From positions 5,950-69,949 of the forward strand of contig JBELMC010000003.1 in assembly GCA_042096155.1 (NCBI GenBank): a stretch of DNA of 64,000 bases, read 5' to 3'. The notes below the pieces were generated by a model, which had not been told where the DNA came from, ran no database searches, and saw nothing but the letters and a program-made list of their open reading frames with translations. This stretch comes from Dinoroseobacter sp042096155. GTDB taxonomy: Bacteria; Pseudomonadota; Alphaproteobacteria; Rhodobacterales; Rhodobacteraceae. Positions 18,884 through 27,889 of the stretch are shown here, one piece after another; position 1 is the first letter of the stretch; every line of letters begins with the position of its first letter. The translations under genes were made by a program, and so were the position numbers.

Positions 18884-19666
18884 ATGAAAATCGCGACGTT
18901 CAATATCAACGGAATCAAAGCGCGGATCGAGGCCTTGCCGCGCTGGCTGGATGCGTTCCAGCCCGAGGTTGTGGTGCTGCAAGAGATCAAGTCGATCGAC
19001 GAAAATTTTCCTCGCACGCCGTTTGAAGATCGCGGGTATACGGTCGAAACCCACGGACAAAAAAGCTTCAATGGTGTGGCGATCCTGAGCAAACTGCCAA
19101 TCGAAGATATCACACGCGGACTGCCCGGCGATGACAGTGACGTCCAGGCCCGCTGGATCGAGGGCACGGTGATCGGCCCGAAGACGGCCGTGCGGATCTG
19201 CGGGTTGTATTTGCCCAACGGCAATCCCGCACCCGGGCCGAAATACGACTATAAGCTGGCCTGGATGGATCGGATGAAGACCCGTGCCGCCGCGTTGATC
19301 GCTGCCCAAGAACCCGCCTTGATGGCCGGAGACTATAACATCATCCCGCAAGACATCGACGCGGCGCGGCCCGAAGTGTGGCAAACCGACGCCCTGGCGC
19401 GCCCTGAAAGCCGGGCGGCTTACCGCGAGATCCTGAATCTGGGATTTACCGAAGCGTTTCGCGCGCGCCACCCGCAGCCCCAACACTATTCGTTTTGGGA
19501 TTACCAGGCCGGCGCCTGGAACCGAAATGATGGTATTCGTATTGATCATGTTCTGATGACCCCATCTTGTGCCGATCTGATGGTGGATGTCGGAATTGAG
19601 GCATCGGTCCGTGGTGGCGAAAAACCAAGTGATCACGTGCCCGTCTGGGTCGAGCTTGACGCGTAA
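18884..19666 (+). CDS. xth: exodeoxyribonuclease III
   Basis: A 260-residue AP endonuclease and 3'-5' exonuclease for base-excision repair. Marks in order are the start MKIATFNINGIKAR, the metal glutamate in LQEIKSID, the catalytic DYNIIPQDID block, NDGIRIDHVL and the closing SDHVPVWVEL with the catalytic histidine. CAGGAG lies upstream of the ATG at 18884. It follows serS by 53 bases and may share its transcript. The next 274 bases (19667-19940) hold nothing recognisable but must contain the promoter of the SARP-like gene. Confidence 0.95.
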   Translation: MKIATFNINGIKARIEALPRWLDAFQPEVVVLQEIKSIDENFPRTPFEDRGYTVETHGQKSFNGVAILSKLPIEDITRGLPGDDSDVQARWIEGTVIGPKTAVRICGLYLPNGNPAPGPKYDYKLAWMDRMKTRAAALIAAQEPALMAGDYNIIPQDIDAARPEVWQTDALARPESRAAYREILNLGFTEAFRARHPQPQHYSFWDYQAGAWNRNDGIRIDHVLMTPSCADLMVDVGIEASVRGGEKPSDHVPVWVELDA

Positions 19667-19940
19667 CGCGACAAAACCTCCGCCACATGGCTGTTGCGCC
19701 GACCGATTGTGCCTGGCGCAGTCGAGCAATGCGAAGCGCTTTCATCAAAAAAGGCGGTTTTGCGCTGCATTTCCCCCAAACTTGTTGGCCACTCATTCAG
19801 CAACGCCCTGCTTCGATCTCATTGGCAAATCAGAGTTTGCCTAAATTTCGCGCACACCGGATCGGCCCCGATCTGTTGACAAGTGTTAATTTGCATAGTC
19901 GTTTGGCCCGGTGTATTTATGTGCCAGGGACGCTTTTTTG

Positions 19941-21944
19941 ATGAGCGACGAAAAGCCTCGCGGACCAAAGCAGGGTCAATTGGCTGCGCCGCCGTTTCAC
20001 GTGCAGGTGTTCGGATCGGTCGAAATCTTCGTCGATGGGCGCCCGGTCTGGCTGCGCAGCACGAAGGCGCGCGCTATTTTGGTCTATCTGACATTGGGAT
20101 CGGACGGTCCGTTTCTACGCTCTGAATTGTGTGAATTGCTCTGGCCGGAAAAAGATGCGCTGCGGGCAAGAGCGTCGTTTCGACAATGTCTCGTTTCGAT
20201 CCGCCGTGCGCTGGGTCCGTTGGCCGATCGCTTATTGCTGCGGGATGGCGAACACATCAGGCTCACGCGTGATCTTGTTTCGACGGATCTGGATGCTTTG
20301 TTGGTTCAAATGCAAACAAGCCCGTTTGCCTGCTCAGCATTGTCGGAGTGTTTAAAAATACGGCGGCTGATCTCGGATATATTTTCGATCACTCAACCTT
20401 TTGAAGACTGGGCCCGCGAAATACGCAACGATTCAATCGACACCGTTTTGCGGCACTTAAAAGACATTTACACAAACACGAAGATAGACTGGGCGGTGCG
20501 CCATGCCTGCGCACAAACAGCCCTCGACTTAGATGAATTTGATGAGGAAGCGGTTCGCGCCTTGATGTCGACGTTTTTGGAAAACGCAGAACCGGCCGCA
20601 GCGCTGCGGATCTATGATCTCTTTTATCAGCGGTTAGAACGAGACATGGACGCAGAGCCCGCGCCTGCAACCCAGGAATTGGCGGTTGCAATCAAATTGA
20701 ATGAACCGCCGCAGAAAACGGTTGCACTTTCGGCAGCACAGCCCAGAGCCCAGCCGATCACGATGGCCGTTTTGCCTTTTGAAGTGTTCGGAGCCGAACA
20801 AAGGGACCACGATCTGTCGTTGGCCCTTTTGGAACACCTGACATGCCATCTGGCCTCATTCCGGGCGCCGTCTGTTATTTCAAGCAACACCACACGGATG
20901 TATTTGGGCCAAGTGCCGCGACCTGCGGATGTCGGGCGCGATTTGAATACGCGGTATTTGTTGTCAGGATCGGTTCGCTTGAAAGACGATCAAGCGGCCC
21001 TGACGGCCCAATTGGTCGAAGCCCAGACCGAACGGGTGATCTGGGCGACCAAATTGCTCAGTCCGAAACAAAATATTTTGATGTTGAACCTGCCAATCGC
21101 GGAACAGATTGCCCGTGCGATCGTGCCGTCCGTTGATGCAGAAGAGTTGCACCTGTCGCGAACGATGCCGCCCCATGAGCTGGAGCCCTATCATCTGGTC
21201 CTGCAAGCCAAGGATTTGATATTTAAACTGTCTCATGATGCCTTCATAGAAGCCGGGCAGCTTTTGGCCGCTGCGGTGCAGAATGGCCCGCAATTTGCCC
21301 CTGCCCATTCGATGATGGTGGATTGGCTTTCGATCCGCCTTTGGGAAGGCTGGTCGATCGACAGGCTGGCAGATCGTGCAGCCCTGGATCAGCACACTCG
21401 CAAAGCAATTGCCCTGTCGCCGCGCGACGGGCGTGTCATGGCGTTATGGGCTCATAATCGCATGATGTTTGATCGCGATTACGATGCCGCGCTTTCGCTG
21501 ATCCACGATGCAATCGATCTCAGTCCCAACGACGCAGAGGCGCTGGCGTGGTCGGTTCCGACCTTAACAACAACCCGGCACGCCGAACACGCTGTGCGCA
21601 ATGGACGCCGCGTGCTTGAGCTGTCGCCCTATGACCCGTTTATCTTCAGAAACGAACATTTTCTCAGTTTCGCTCTATTCAGCCAAGGTGATTATGATGC
21701 CGCTGCAGAATATGGATTTTCTAGTTTCCGTCGTGCGCCCAATTATAGTGGAAATATCCGCGCAACCATTGCTGCGCTTATGGCCGCGGGACGATACGCC
21801 GAAGCCGCGCCGCTGGTGGAACATCACACAACAATAAATCCCGATTTTTCCGTTCTGGAATTTCAGAAGATTCAGGGTTTCCGCGATCCCACCGACCGTA
21901 AAGCCTTTGCGGACTTGTTGCTGGACGCGGGTTTGCCGGCCTGA
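19941..21944 (+). CDS. SARP-like transcriptional regulator with TPR repeats
   Basis: A 667-residue protein. Residues about 21-115 look like the winged-helix DNA-binding domain of SARP regulators (FGSVEIFVDGRPVWLRSTKA, LRSELCELLWPEKD, ASFRQCLVSIRRAL); residues about 120-245 resemble the bacterial transcriptional activation (BTAD) helical domain; about 265-390 is a TolB/FlgO-like alpha/beta part (MAVLPFEVFG; RYLLSGSVRLKDDQ); the rest has TPR-like helices (AIDLSPNDAEALAWS; VLELSPYDPFIFRNE). This layout is seen in adenylate-cyclase-like and CadC-like regulators. It lies 73 bases before the PAP2 gene, so it is the likely activator of the downstream cluster. The ligand is unknown. Confidence 0.75.
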   Translation: MSDEKPRGPKQGQLAAPPFHVQVFGSVEIFVDGRPVWLRSTKARAILVYLTLGSDGPFLRSELCELLWPEKDALRARASFRQCLVSIRRALGPLADRLLLRDGEHIRLTRDLVSTDLDALLVQMQTSPFACSALSECLKIRRLISDIFSITQPFEDWAREIRNDSIDTVLRHLKDIYTNTKIDWAVRHACAQTALDLDEFDEEAVRALMSTFLENAEPAAALRIYDLFYQRLERDMDAEPAPATQELAVAIKLNEPPQKTVALSAAQPRAQPITMAVLPFEVFGAEQRDHDLSLALLEHLTCHLASFRAPSVISSNTTRMYLGQVPRPADVGRDLNTRYLLSGSVRLKDDQAALTAQLVEAQTERVIWATKLLSPKQNILMLNLPIAEQIARAIVPSVDAEELHLSRTMPPHELEPYHLVLQAKDLIFKLSHDAFIEAGQLLAAAVQNGPQFAPAHSMMVDWLSIRLWEGWSIDRLADRAALDQHTRKAIALSPRDGRVMALWAHNRMMFDRDYDAALSLIHDAIDLSPNDAEALAWSVPTLTTTRHAEHAVRNGRRVLELSPYDPFIFRNEHFLSFALFSQGDYDAAAEYGFSSFRRAPNYSGNIRATIAALMAAGRYAEAAPLVEHHTTINPDFSVLEFQKIQGFRDPTDRKAFADLLLDAGLPA

Positions 21945-22017
21945 GATTCACACTCAATTCACGGCGCGTTCGCGGCAACGCATCTATAACACCCAAAATC
22001 AAAGCAGGGGAAATCAC

Positions 22018-23082
22018 ATGTCTTTTTTGCCATCCACCAACGGCGCGACAAACGGCGCCACAAATGGGGCCACNNNNNNNNNNNNNNNNNNNNNNNNNNN
22101 NNNNNNNNNNNNNNNNNNNNNNNNNNNNNNNNNNNNNNNNNNNNNNNNNNNNNNNNNNNNNNNNNNNNNNNNNGCCACAAATGGGGCCACCAACGGCGCA
22201 ACGAATGGGGCAACACGCGGCTCGACCACGTCCGGGCAAGGCCCAGGTGCAGGCACGGTCATGCCTTCGCTGCTTCCTTTGTCGATCAAAGGAGACACGC
22301 TTGACGAGGCCTTTCAGCCCATATCAGGTGTCACCTTTCAAGAGGAGGACTTGCACCCGGATCTGTGGGCCCAATCCAAACTGGTGGATCTGCTGCCGCT
22401 GGTCAGCGGGGTCTCAAAGGCATCAAAAAGATCCGTCAAGAAGATGCTATCGGCCTATCTGAAAGATATTCAGAACGCCCCAGAAGATCAGCTTGATCTG
22501 AAAACCCAGAGTCCCGTTGCGACGGAGCTGCATTACGCGATTGTCGAAGACCGTGATCGGACGCTTCAAAAATACGGACCAGAGATCGAGGACCAATCGG
22601 GCAGTTTTCACCACTATTTTTACAATGTCTTGTCGATCAATCCGATCCAATACCCCAATACGGCACGTCTGATCTCGGTGGGTATGATGGTGTCGGGCAT
22701 TGTGGGTATGGAATGGAAGCTGCACTTCATGCGTGCGCGACCGGTACAGGTCTGGCCTGGCATATTGCCTGTTTTGCCAACACCACCGCATCCGTCCTTT
22801 CCCAGCAACCACGCAACTCAGGCCGAGACTGTCTCTGGGCTGATCCAGCACGCCGTAGGCGCGGTCGGTGAAAAGAAAAACACCGGGATTGGCGCGTATC
22901 TGTCCGAGCTTTCGCTGAGGATTGCGCACAATCGAGAACGGGCCGGTCTGCATTACCAAAGCGATTCTGAAGCGGGGCGCGCGCTTGCCGATTGGGTTGT
23001 CGGACAACTCGTCGACTCTAAGATCGTCGAAGATCTATTGAAAGGCTGTAAAGCGGAATTGTCGCAATTCGACCTCTCGTGA
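22018..23082 (+). CDS. PAP2/vanadium-haloperoxidase-fold protein with TNGA repeats
   Basis: The frame starts with ATG at 22018 (AGGGG seven bases upstream) and codes MSFLPS followed by TNGA repeats, broken by 100 N. The C-terminal catalytic part shows the full acid phosphatase/haloperoxidase signature: KLHFMRARP (22717-22743), PSNH (22801-22812) and RERAGLHYQSD (22933-22965), matching Kx6RP, PSxH and Rx5HxxxD. These residues bind phosphate or vanadate. In place of PSGH it has PSNH, which occurs in vanadium-haloperoxidase relatives. No signal peptide or membrane helix is evident, unlike lipid phosphatases. Substrate unknown; a halide or phosphate chemistry is inference. The true length is unknown because of the gap. 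Confidence 0.8.
   Translation: MSFLPSTNGATNGATNGAXXXXXXXXXXXXXXXXXXXXXXXXXXXXXXXXXXATNGATNGATNGATRGSTTSGQGPGAGTVMPSLLPLSIKGDTLDEAFQPISGVTFQEEDLHPDLWAQSKLVDLLPLVSGVSKASKRSVKKMLSAYLKDIQNAPEDQLDLKTQSPVATELHYAIVEDRDRTLQKYGPEIEDQSGSFHHYFYNVLSINPIQYPNTARLISVGMMVSGIVGMEWKLHFMRARPVQVWPGILPVLPTPPHPSFPSNHATQAETVSGLIQHAVGAVGEKKNTGIGAYLSELSLRIAHNRERAGLHYQSDSEAGRALADWVVGQLVDSKIVEDLLKGCKAELSQFDLS
22036..22215 (+). repeat. 12-base tandem repeat coding TNGA
   Basis: Units such as ACAAACGGCGCC and ACAAATGGGGCC repeat with period 12 on both sides of the N run, coding Thr-Asn-Gly-Ala. Three units are complete before the gap and three or four after it. A repeat with near-identical units would explain why the assembly broke here. 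Confidence 0.9.
22074..22173. other. assembly gap of 100 N
   Basis: Exactly 100 unknown bases inside the TNGA-coding repeat. The round number suggests a placeholder, so the real repeat count is not known. The frame happens to stay open across the placeholder. Confidence 0.98.
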
Positions 23083-23110
23083 TCGGCTCCAGCCTTCAGG
23101 AGGCAAACAA

Positions 23111-24112
23111 ATGACAGAAGACATCGTTTTCGGCAGCGGAGTGGCGCAATATTCCTATGCGCAGCTTCAAGTCGAATTGGCCGACCGGCATGCCAGCGAT
23201 CGGACCGGCATTGAAAAATGCCCAATACGCGTGGATCTCAGCGCGCGATTGCGACAAAATCACGAATGGTCCGTGCGTCATCAACACGCACGCGGCACCT
23301 GCAACGCTTTTGCAGTGGTCGCCGCAGAAGAGCTGCGCCGATTTATCAAAAGTGGCGAGAGCATTTATCAGCCTTTGTCCGAGGAACATCTCTATGATAC
23401 CGCCTGGCGCCAGCCCTTTACCCATGTGCCAGAGCCCCCAACGGGCCTGGCCGAGAAAATTTTCAAGCAACGCGGCGGCACATATCTGGGTCAGGTGATG
23501 GATGTGCTCACCGATGTCGGTTTGGCGGATGCAGCGGATGCGCCTTATGAACCGCATGCTCCTGTGCAGCCGCCGGAACATCCCAAAAAGTTCAACGGAC
23601 TGGACTTGCAAAAGGTGGCCGCTCGGAAAGTGGACAAGACCGTTTTGGTCCACGATATCGCGCAGAAAACAGACGATGGCATCGGCCCATGGAAGAACGG
23701 CTCAAAACGCGTAAATTTGGCCGATTTCTTCGTCCGGTGCTTGGCCGCCGGAACGCCAGTCGTGGCGGCCTTTGCGATCTTAAATGAAGCTGAATATGTG
23801 TGGACCGGAGAATATGCGCGCATCAGTGGCCATATCCGGTATCCGACCGATGACATCTTCCAACAAAAGCGGCCCGTGGCCGGACACAGTGTTTGTTTGG
23901 TGGGCTATGTCAAAAATTGCGACGATGACCCAAACAATCCCTATACGTTTTTGTTTCGCAACAGCTATGGCACCGACATCTTTGCCAAACATGCGGATCA
24001 ATTTCCCGAACGCCTGAATGCAGGGCTTGCGGGATATGGGATCATTTCAGCACGCGATGTTGTTCAATATTGCTGGGAATTCCTGGCCTATGCGCCGCCT
24101 GAGGAAACCTAG
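23111..24112 (+). CDS. papain-like (C1 family) cysteine peptidase
   Basis: A 333-residue protein with the C1 catalytic order: Cys64 in RGTCNAFAVVAAEE, His about 259 in AGHSVCLVGYV, and Asn about 284 in LFRNSYGTDIF. A region before the cysteine (DLSARLRQNHEWSVRHQHA) matches the usual papain start of mature domain. There is no signal peptide and no long inhibitory propeptide, so it may act in the cytosol or be exported by another route. CAGGAGG lies close upstream of the ATG at 23111, and it begins 28 bases after the PAP2 gene, so the two form an operon. Target unknown. Confidence 0.83.
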   Translation: MTEDIVFGSGVAQYSYAQLQVELADRHASDRTGIEKCPIRVDLSARLRQNHEWSVRHQHARGTCNAFAVVAAEELRRFIKSGESIYQPLSEEHLYDTAWRQPFTHVPEPPTGLAEKIFKQRGGTYLGQVMDVLTDVGLADAADAPYEPHAPVQPPEHPKKFNGLDLQKVAARKVDKTVLVHDIAQKTDDGIGPWKNGSKRVNLADFFVRCLAAGTPVVAAFAILNEAEYVWTGEYARISGHIRYPTDDIFQQKRPVAGHSVCLVGYVKNCDDDPNNPYTFLFRNSYGTDIFAKHADQFPERLNAGLAGYGIISARDVVQYCWEFLAYAPPEET

Positions 24113-24348
24113 TTTCTGACCGGAAGCGACCGGCCAACCGCAACATAACATACTGTAATAAAACAATTTCTTATGAAAAACAACTGCCCGTGGTCAGAAA
24201 ACTTGGCCCCGGGCGGTTTGCATTTACAAGCCACGCCGCGACAGCCTGTTGCGATGACTCACAACACAATCACAGAACATTGGCAGTTGAATAACGGGGC
24301 GTCTGGCAGGTTCGAACTTGTTAAAATTTCATCAAGGAGCATGCCATC

Positions 24349-26094
24349 ATGTCCACCCCACCGCAACACGGCGCCCTGTCCGTCGTCAGCCCGGCAAGCC
24401 TGTCCGCATGCGCGGATTTCGGCTTCCTTTTTCCAGACGCAGACAGCGTGACCTACACGTCTGAGACGCCCACACATCTGCGGGCCCTTCAAGAAGCCTT
24501 GTACAGCCACGCAGATGCAGAAGATACAAACAACTCCGCCCTGGCGCCCGTGTTCACCTATCTTGGGCAATTTATCGACCATGACATCACCCATCAGGGG
24601 CTCGCACGGTCCGACGCAGCACAGATTGTCGATATCATCGCCCGCCCCAATGACGACTTCGCACCACAGCCCCGCGAAGCTGTTAGCGGTGCCATCGTCA
24701 ATCAGCGCACAGGACGGCTGGACCTCGACAGTCTGTATGGTCCGTCCCTGCCGACCGACAATTCTGCCTATGACAAGCTGATCGGTCTGCTGCGAAATCC
24801 GGATGACCGGGCAAAAATGTGGCTGGGTGCGCTTTCGCCGTTCCCAGGCGGTATTCCCAACAAATTGCCACTGGATGGAGAGGCCGATCTGCTGCGTTTG
24901 GGCCGGCTTATGCAACCGGCCACGGGCGCTCCACTGTTTACACGTGAAGATTATGACAACCTGCCGCCCGACATTCGCAAGTCCCTTGGGGGTGACGCCG
25001 CGCCCAATCTCACCGCGGCTGTCATTGGCGATGCCCGCAACGACGAAAATCTCTTTGTCGCGCAGCTTCATGTCGCCTTTCTGCGCTTTCACAACCAGAT
25101 GGTCGAAGCGTTGCGCAATGCGGGTGAAACCGGCGATGCTGATACGCTTTTTGCAAAGGCCCGCGCACAAGTGGTGATGCACTATCAGTGGCTGGTGATG
25201 AACGTCTATCTGCCCTCGGTCTGTGATCCGGTCGCGCTACAGCAGGTCAAAGCTTCGGGCGCGGCCGTCTATGGGAGCTTTCTTCAGGCGTGCAACCATG
25301 CCACCGGCAGCTCGTTTCCCATGCCGATTGAATTCGCAGTGGCAGCGTTTCGGTTCGGGCATTCTATGGTGCGCGGCAATTACGACTGGAATGACGCCTT
25401 TGGGCGCAATGCAGAGACCAGCGCGCAGCGCGCGTCGTTTGATCTGCTGTTTCAATTCACGGGCGGCGGCAGCAATCCAATGTTCGGATTGCCAAGCCTG
25501 CCGGAAAACTGGGTGATTGATTGGGCCCGCACAGGGCTGTCCTATTCTGAATTTGCCGATCGCACCACGCGCAGGATCGACACCAATGTCGCTTTGCCCT
25601 TGCGTGCGATGATAAACGAAGCACCCACGCTGAACGAAACCAACGCAACACCGGTGCAACTGGATGAAAAGAACCTGGCCGCGCGGAACTTGAAGCGCGG
25701 CATCCGGATGTCTGTTCCGTCAGCGCAGGCCTGTATTTCGGCGCTCAATCAACAGCATGGCTTCAAAATCCGACCGCTGACCCAAGCCGAACTGACATTC
25801 GGGCGGACAGGAAACGCACTGCGCGCGGCAGATTTTGTGCGCAACACGCCGCTGTGGTTTTACACGCTCAAAGAAGCCGAGATGCGTCAGGCAGGGCAGC
25901 GTTTGGGAGTGCTGGGGACCCATATTGTCGCCGGAACAATCGCGGGTCTTATCATTCATGATCCAAATTCCTATTGGAACCAACCTGGGTCGCATGAGGG
26001 GCGCTGGCATCCCGTGGACGGCACGCGCGCCTCTGGCCAATTGGTTGACAGTTTGCCCGCAATGCTGCGTGCATCTTTGCTATTGGAGGCGTGA
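24349..26094 (+). CDS. animal-type haem peroxidase
   Basis: A 581-residue protein of the peroxidase-cyclooxygenase superfamily: GQFIDHDIT with the distal His78 and neighbouring Asp79, LDSLYGPSLP, GDARNDENLFVAQLHVAFLR, and FRFGHSMVRGNYDW with the likely proximal haem histidine near residue 337. Such bacterial enzymes (peroxicins) oxidise halides or organic substrates with hydrogen peroxide. No signal peptide is seen. AAGGAG lies ten bases before the ATG. The 236 bases upstream (24113-24348) separate it from the peptidase gene and could hold a promoter. Confidence 0.88.
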   Translation: MSTPPQHGALSVVSPASLSACADFGFLFPDADSVTYTSETPTHLRALQEALYSHADAEDTNNSALAPVFTYLGQFIDHDITHQGLARSDAAQIVDIIARPNDDFAPQPREAVSGAIVNQRTGRLDLDSLYGPSLPTDNSAYDKLIGLLRNPDDRAKMWLGALSPFPGGIPNKLPLDGEADLLRLGRLMQPATGAPLFTREDYDNLPPDIRKSLGGDAAPNLTAAVIGDARNDENLFVAQLHVAFLRFHNQMVEALRNAGETGDADTLFAKARAQVVMHYQWLVMNVYLPSVCDPVALQQVKASGAAVYGSFLQACNHATGSSFPMPIEFAVAAFRFGHSMVRGNYDWNDAFGRNAETSAQRASFDLLFQFTGGGSNPMFGLPSLPENWVIDWARTGLSYSEFADRTTRRIDTNVALPLRAMINEAPTLNETNATPVQLDEKNLAARNLKRGIRMSVPSAQACISALNQQHGFKIRPLTQAELTFGRTGNALRAADFVRNTPLWFYTLKEAEMRQAGQRLGVLGTHIVAGTIAGLIIHDPNSYWNQPGSHEGRWHPVDGTRASGQLVDSLPAMLRASLLLEA

Positions 26095-26095
26095 C

Positions 26096-26305
26096 ATGGC
26101 CAAAATGATCACAAACCGCCCCGCGCGTAAAGTCACCGCCAGTTCCCTGGGATCGGCCTTGTCGGTTGTTGCTGTTTGGGCGCTTTCCGAATTTGGAGAT
26201 ATTGAAATGCCGGTCGAGGTGAACCTTGCATTCAGCGCCCTGGTGACCTTTTTGGTCGGCTACTTTGTGCCGCCATCTGCAAGTGACCAGGTCGAACTGC
26301 AATAG
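26096..26305 (+). CDS. small holin-like membrane protein
   Basis: A 69-residue protein beginning one base after the peroxidase stop, with a GGAGG stretch within the end of the peroxidase gene as its ribosome site. It has a basic start (MAKMITNRPARKVTA) and two hydrophobic segments (LGSALSVVAVWALSEFG and LAFSALVTFLVGYFVPP). The pattern recalls small phage holins and their relatives found in alphaproteobacterial genomes. The tight spacing suggests a functional link to the peroxidase, perhaps membrane passage; this is inference. The 282 bases after it hold nothing recognisable. Confidence 0.65.
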   Translation: MAKMITNRPARKVTASSLGSALSVVAVWALSEFGDIEMPVEVNLAFSALVTFLVGYFVPPSASDQVELQ

Positions 26306-26587
26306 TCAATCGCAGAGAGCACGTCTGTCTGATGATCTATGTGCAGGCCAAATGGCCTGCGCAAATTTGCTATCTTGTATCTTGTCGCCGCTTTGCGGTC
26401 TGAGTGGTCGCGCGGGTCAACCCAAATCGATCGGCGACATCTTCGACGACGCATCTGCCGGCAAGAGCCTCAGGCCCAAGCTTCAATTTGATATGCCTCG
26501 TGTGGCGGCGTGTTGGTGTGGCATGTACCGCGTTGCGTCCGCCAGCGGTGCAAATGTCAGATCAGTTTAATCGCGACCGCCAGTCTT

Positions 26588-27889
26588 TCAGATCCCTGCC
26601 CCAGCGCCAATGGTGACATCTCGGAGCGCGAGCCTTGCGACACCCACCGCGGCCTCGCTTTGATCCGACGCAACCACAGGACAGCCGAGAATGCGTTGTC
26701 GAATTGCAGTCCAAACTTGATTGCGCGCCCCGCCGCCTGCGGTGATGACCCGGGTCGGCAGCGCCAAGCCGCGCGCATGCATCTCGGCATAGCAGCGCAT
26801 TTCTATGCCGGCGATTCCTTCCAGAAGACCATGCAGGAATGCGGCGTCCGATGACGGTCTTGGGCTAAGTTTCGGCGGCAGGTGCGGGTCGTTGATGGGG
26901 AAGCGTTCGCCGGGCTTGACGAGCGGATAATACGCCAGGTTGCTCGGCAGATTTGGATCAATCTGAGCGCTGAGCGCATCCAGCTCAGATTTCGAGAAAT
27001 GCGCCAAAAGCACACCGCCGCCGGTATTTGAGGCGCCCCCTGCCAACCAATACGGACCAACACGATGGGAATAGAGGCCGATCTCCGGCGCATCGACACG
27101 CACGCGACTGAGAACCTTGATTGCGAGCGTGGTGCCCAGCGACGTCACAGCCGCCCCTTCGACGATTGGCGCGCTGGCCAGAAAGGCCGCAATGCTGTCG
27201 GTCGTACCGGCATAGACGACCGTATGCGCAGACAGGCCAAACTGATCGGCAACGGCCTTGGCAATCGGGGCCAGAGGCGCGCCTGCGGCCTTGACCTGTG
27301 GCAACAGATGCCGCCGCACACCTGCGGCTTCCGCCCATTCAGGCCAGCTTTCGGTTTGCGGATCATACCCCGTCTTCAGCGCATTGTTCTGGTCGGAATA
27401 CCCACCCTGGCCGATGAGTTTTGCGGCGATATAATCGGCCTGATGCAGCAGATGCGCGGCTTGGTTTTGTGTATCCTCAGCCTGCAACCGCAACGCCCGG
27501 GCCAAGGCGGACGACGTGCCGCGGGTGATATGATGGGAAGGGGCATATTCGGCGATGTCACGGGCCTCGGCGTCAAACCCACCTGAATTGTACATAAGAG
27601 CGCCCGTCACCGGGGCCAGCTTGGCGTCGGTCAGCACCATCGAACCCGAGGTGCCATCCACTGCAATACGTGTGATATCGGCCGGATCACGCCCGATCTC
27701 GCGCAGCGCTTGGATTTGGCGATCCAGACAATCGACAACACCTTGCCACCAGATTTCGGCATTTATGCGGTTTGGGTCTTGTGGCGCGTATTGCGCACGC
27801 GCGTCCGAGAGCACTTGGCCGTCGGTCTCCACCACAGCGCTGCGGATGCCTGAGGTGCCCAGATCAATGCCGAGACTCAGCCCGCTCAT
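26588..27889 (-). CDS. FGGY-family carbohydrate kinase, D-ribulokinase-like
   Basis: A 433-residue sugar kinase. It has the N-terminal phosphate loop GIDLGTSGIRSAVV, VDGTSGSMVL, and a C-terminal half with SLGTTLAIKVLSRV, LAGGASNTGGGVL, YYPLVKPGERFP and TAGGGARNQVW. This pattern is that of the XK1-like proteins of plants and cyanobacteria, which act on D-ribulose, rather than classical xylulokinase. The substrate here is therefore probably a ketopentose, but is not proved. ATG at 27889 overlaps the aldolase stop as ATGA, so the two are coupled. It is the last gene of the leftward arm. Confidence 0.85.
   Translation of the reverse strand: MSGLSLGIDLGTSGIRSAVVETDGQVLSDARAQYAPQDPNRINAEIWWQGVVDCLDRQIQALREIGRDPADITRIAVDGTSGSMVLTDAKLAPVTGALMYNSGGFDAEARDIAEYAPSHHITRGTSSALARALRLQAEDTQNQAAHLLHQADYIAAKLIGQGGYSDQNNALKTGYDPQTESWPEWAEAAGVRRHLLPQVKAAGAPLAPIAKAVADQFGLSAHTVVYAGTTDSIAAFLASAPIVEGAAVTSLGTTLAIKVLSRVRVDAPEIGLYSHRVGPYWLAGGASNTGGGVLLAHFSKSELDALSAQIDPNLPSNLAYYPLVKPGERFPINDPHLPPKLSPRPSSDAAFLHGLLEGIAGIEMRCYAEMHARGLALPTRVITAGGGARNQVWTAIRQRILGCPVVASDQSEAAVGVARLALRDVTIGAGAGI

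Noticed and set aside
19876..19899. TTGACA at 19876 as a promoter of the SARP-like gene
   Set aside because: The -35 is perfect but no acceptable -10 lies 16-18 bases downstream, so it was not called.
22036..22215. Repeat region considered as a CRISPR array
   Set aside because: Units are 12 bases, head to tail without spacers, and in frame with a protein gene.
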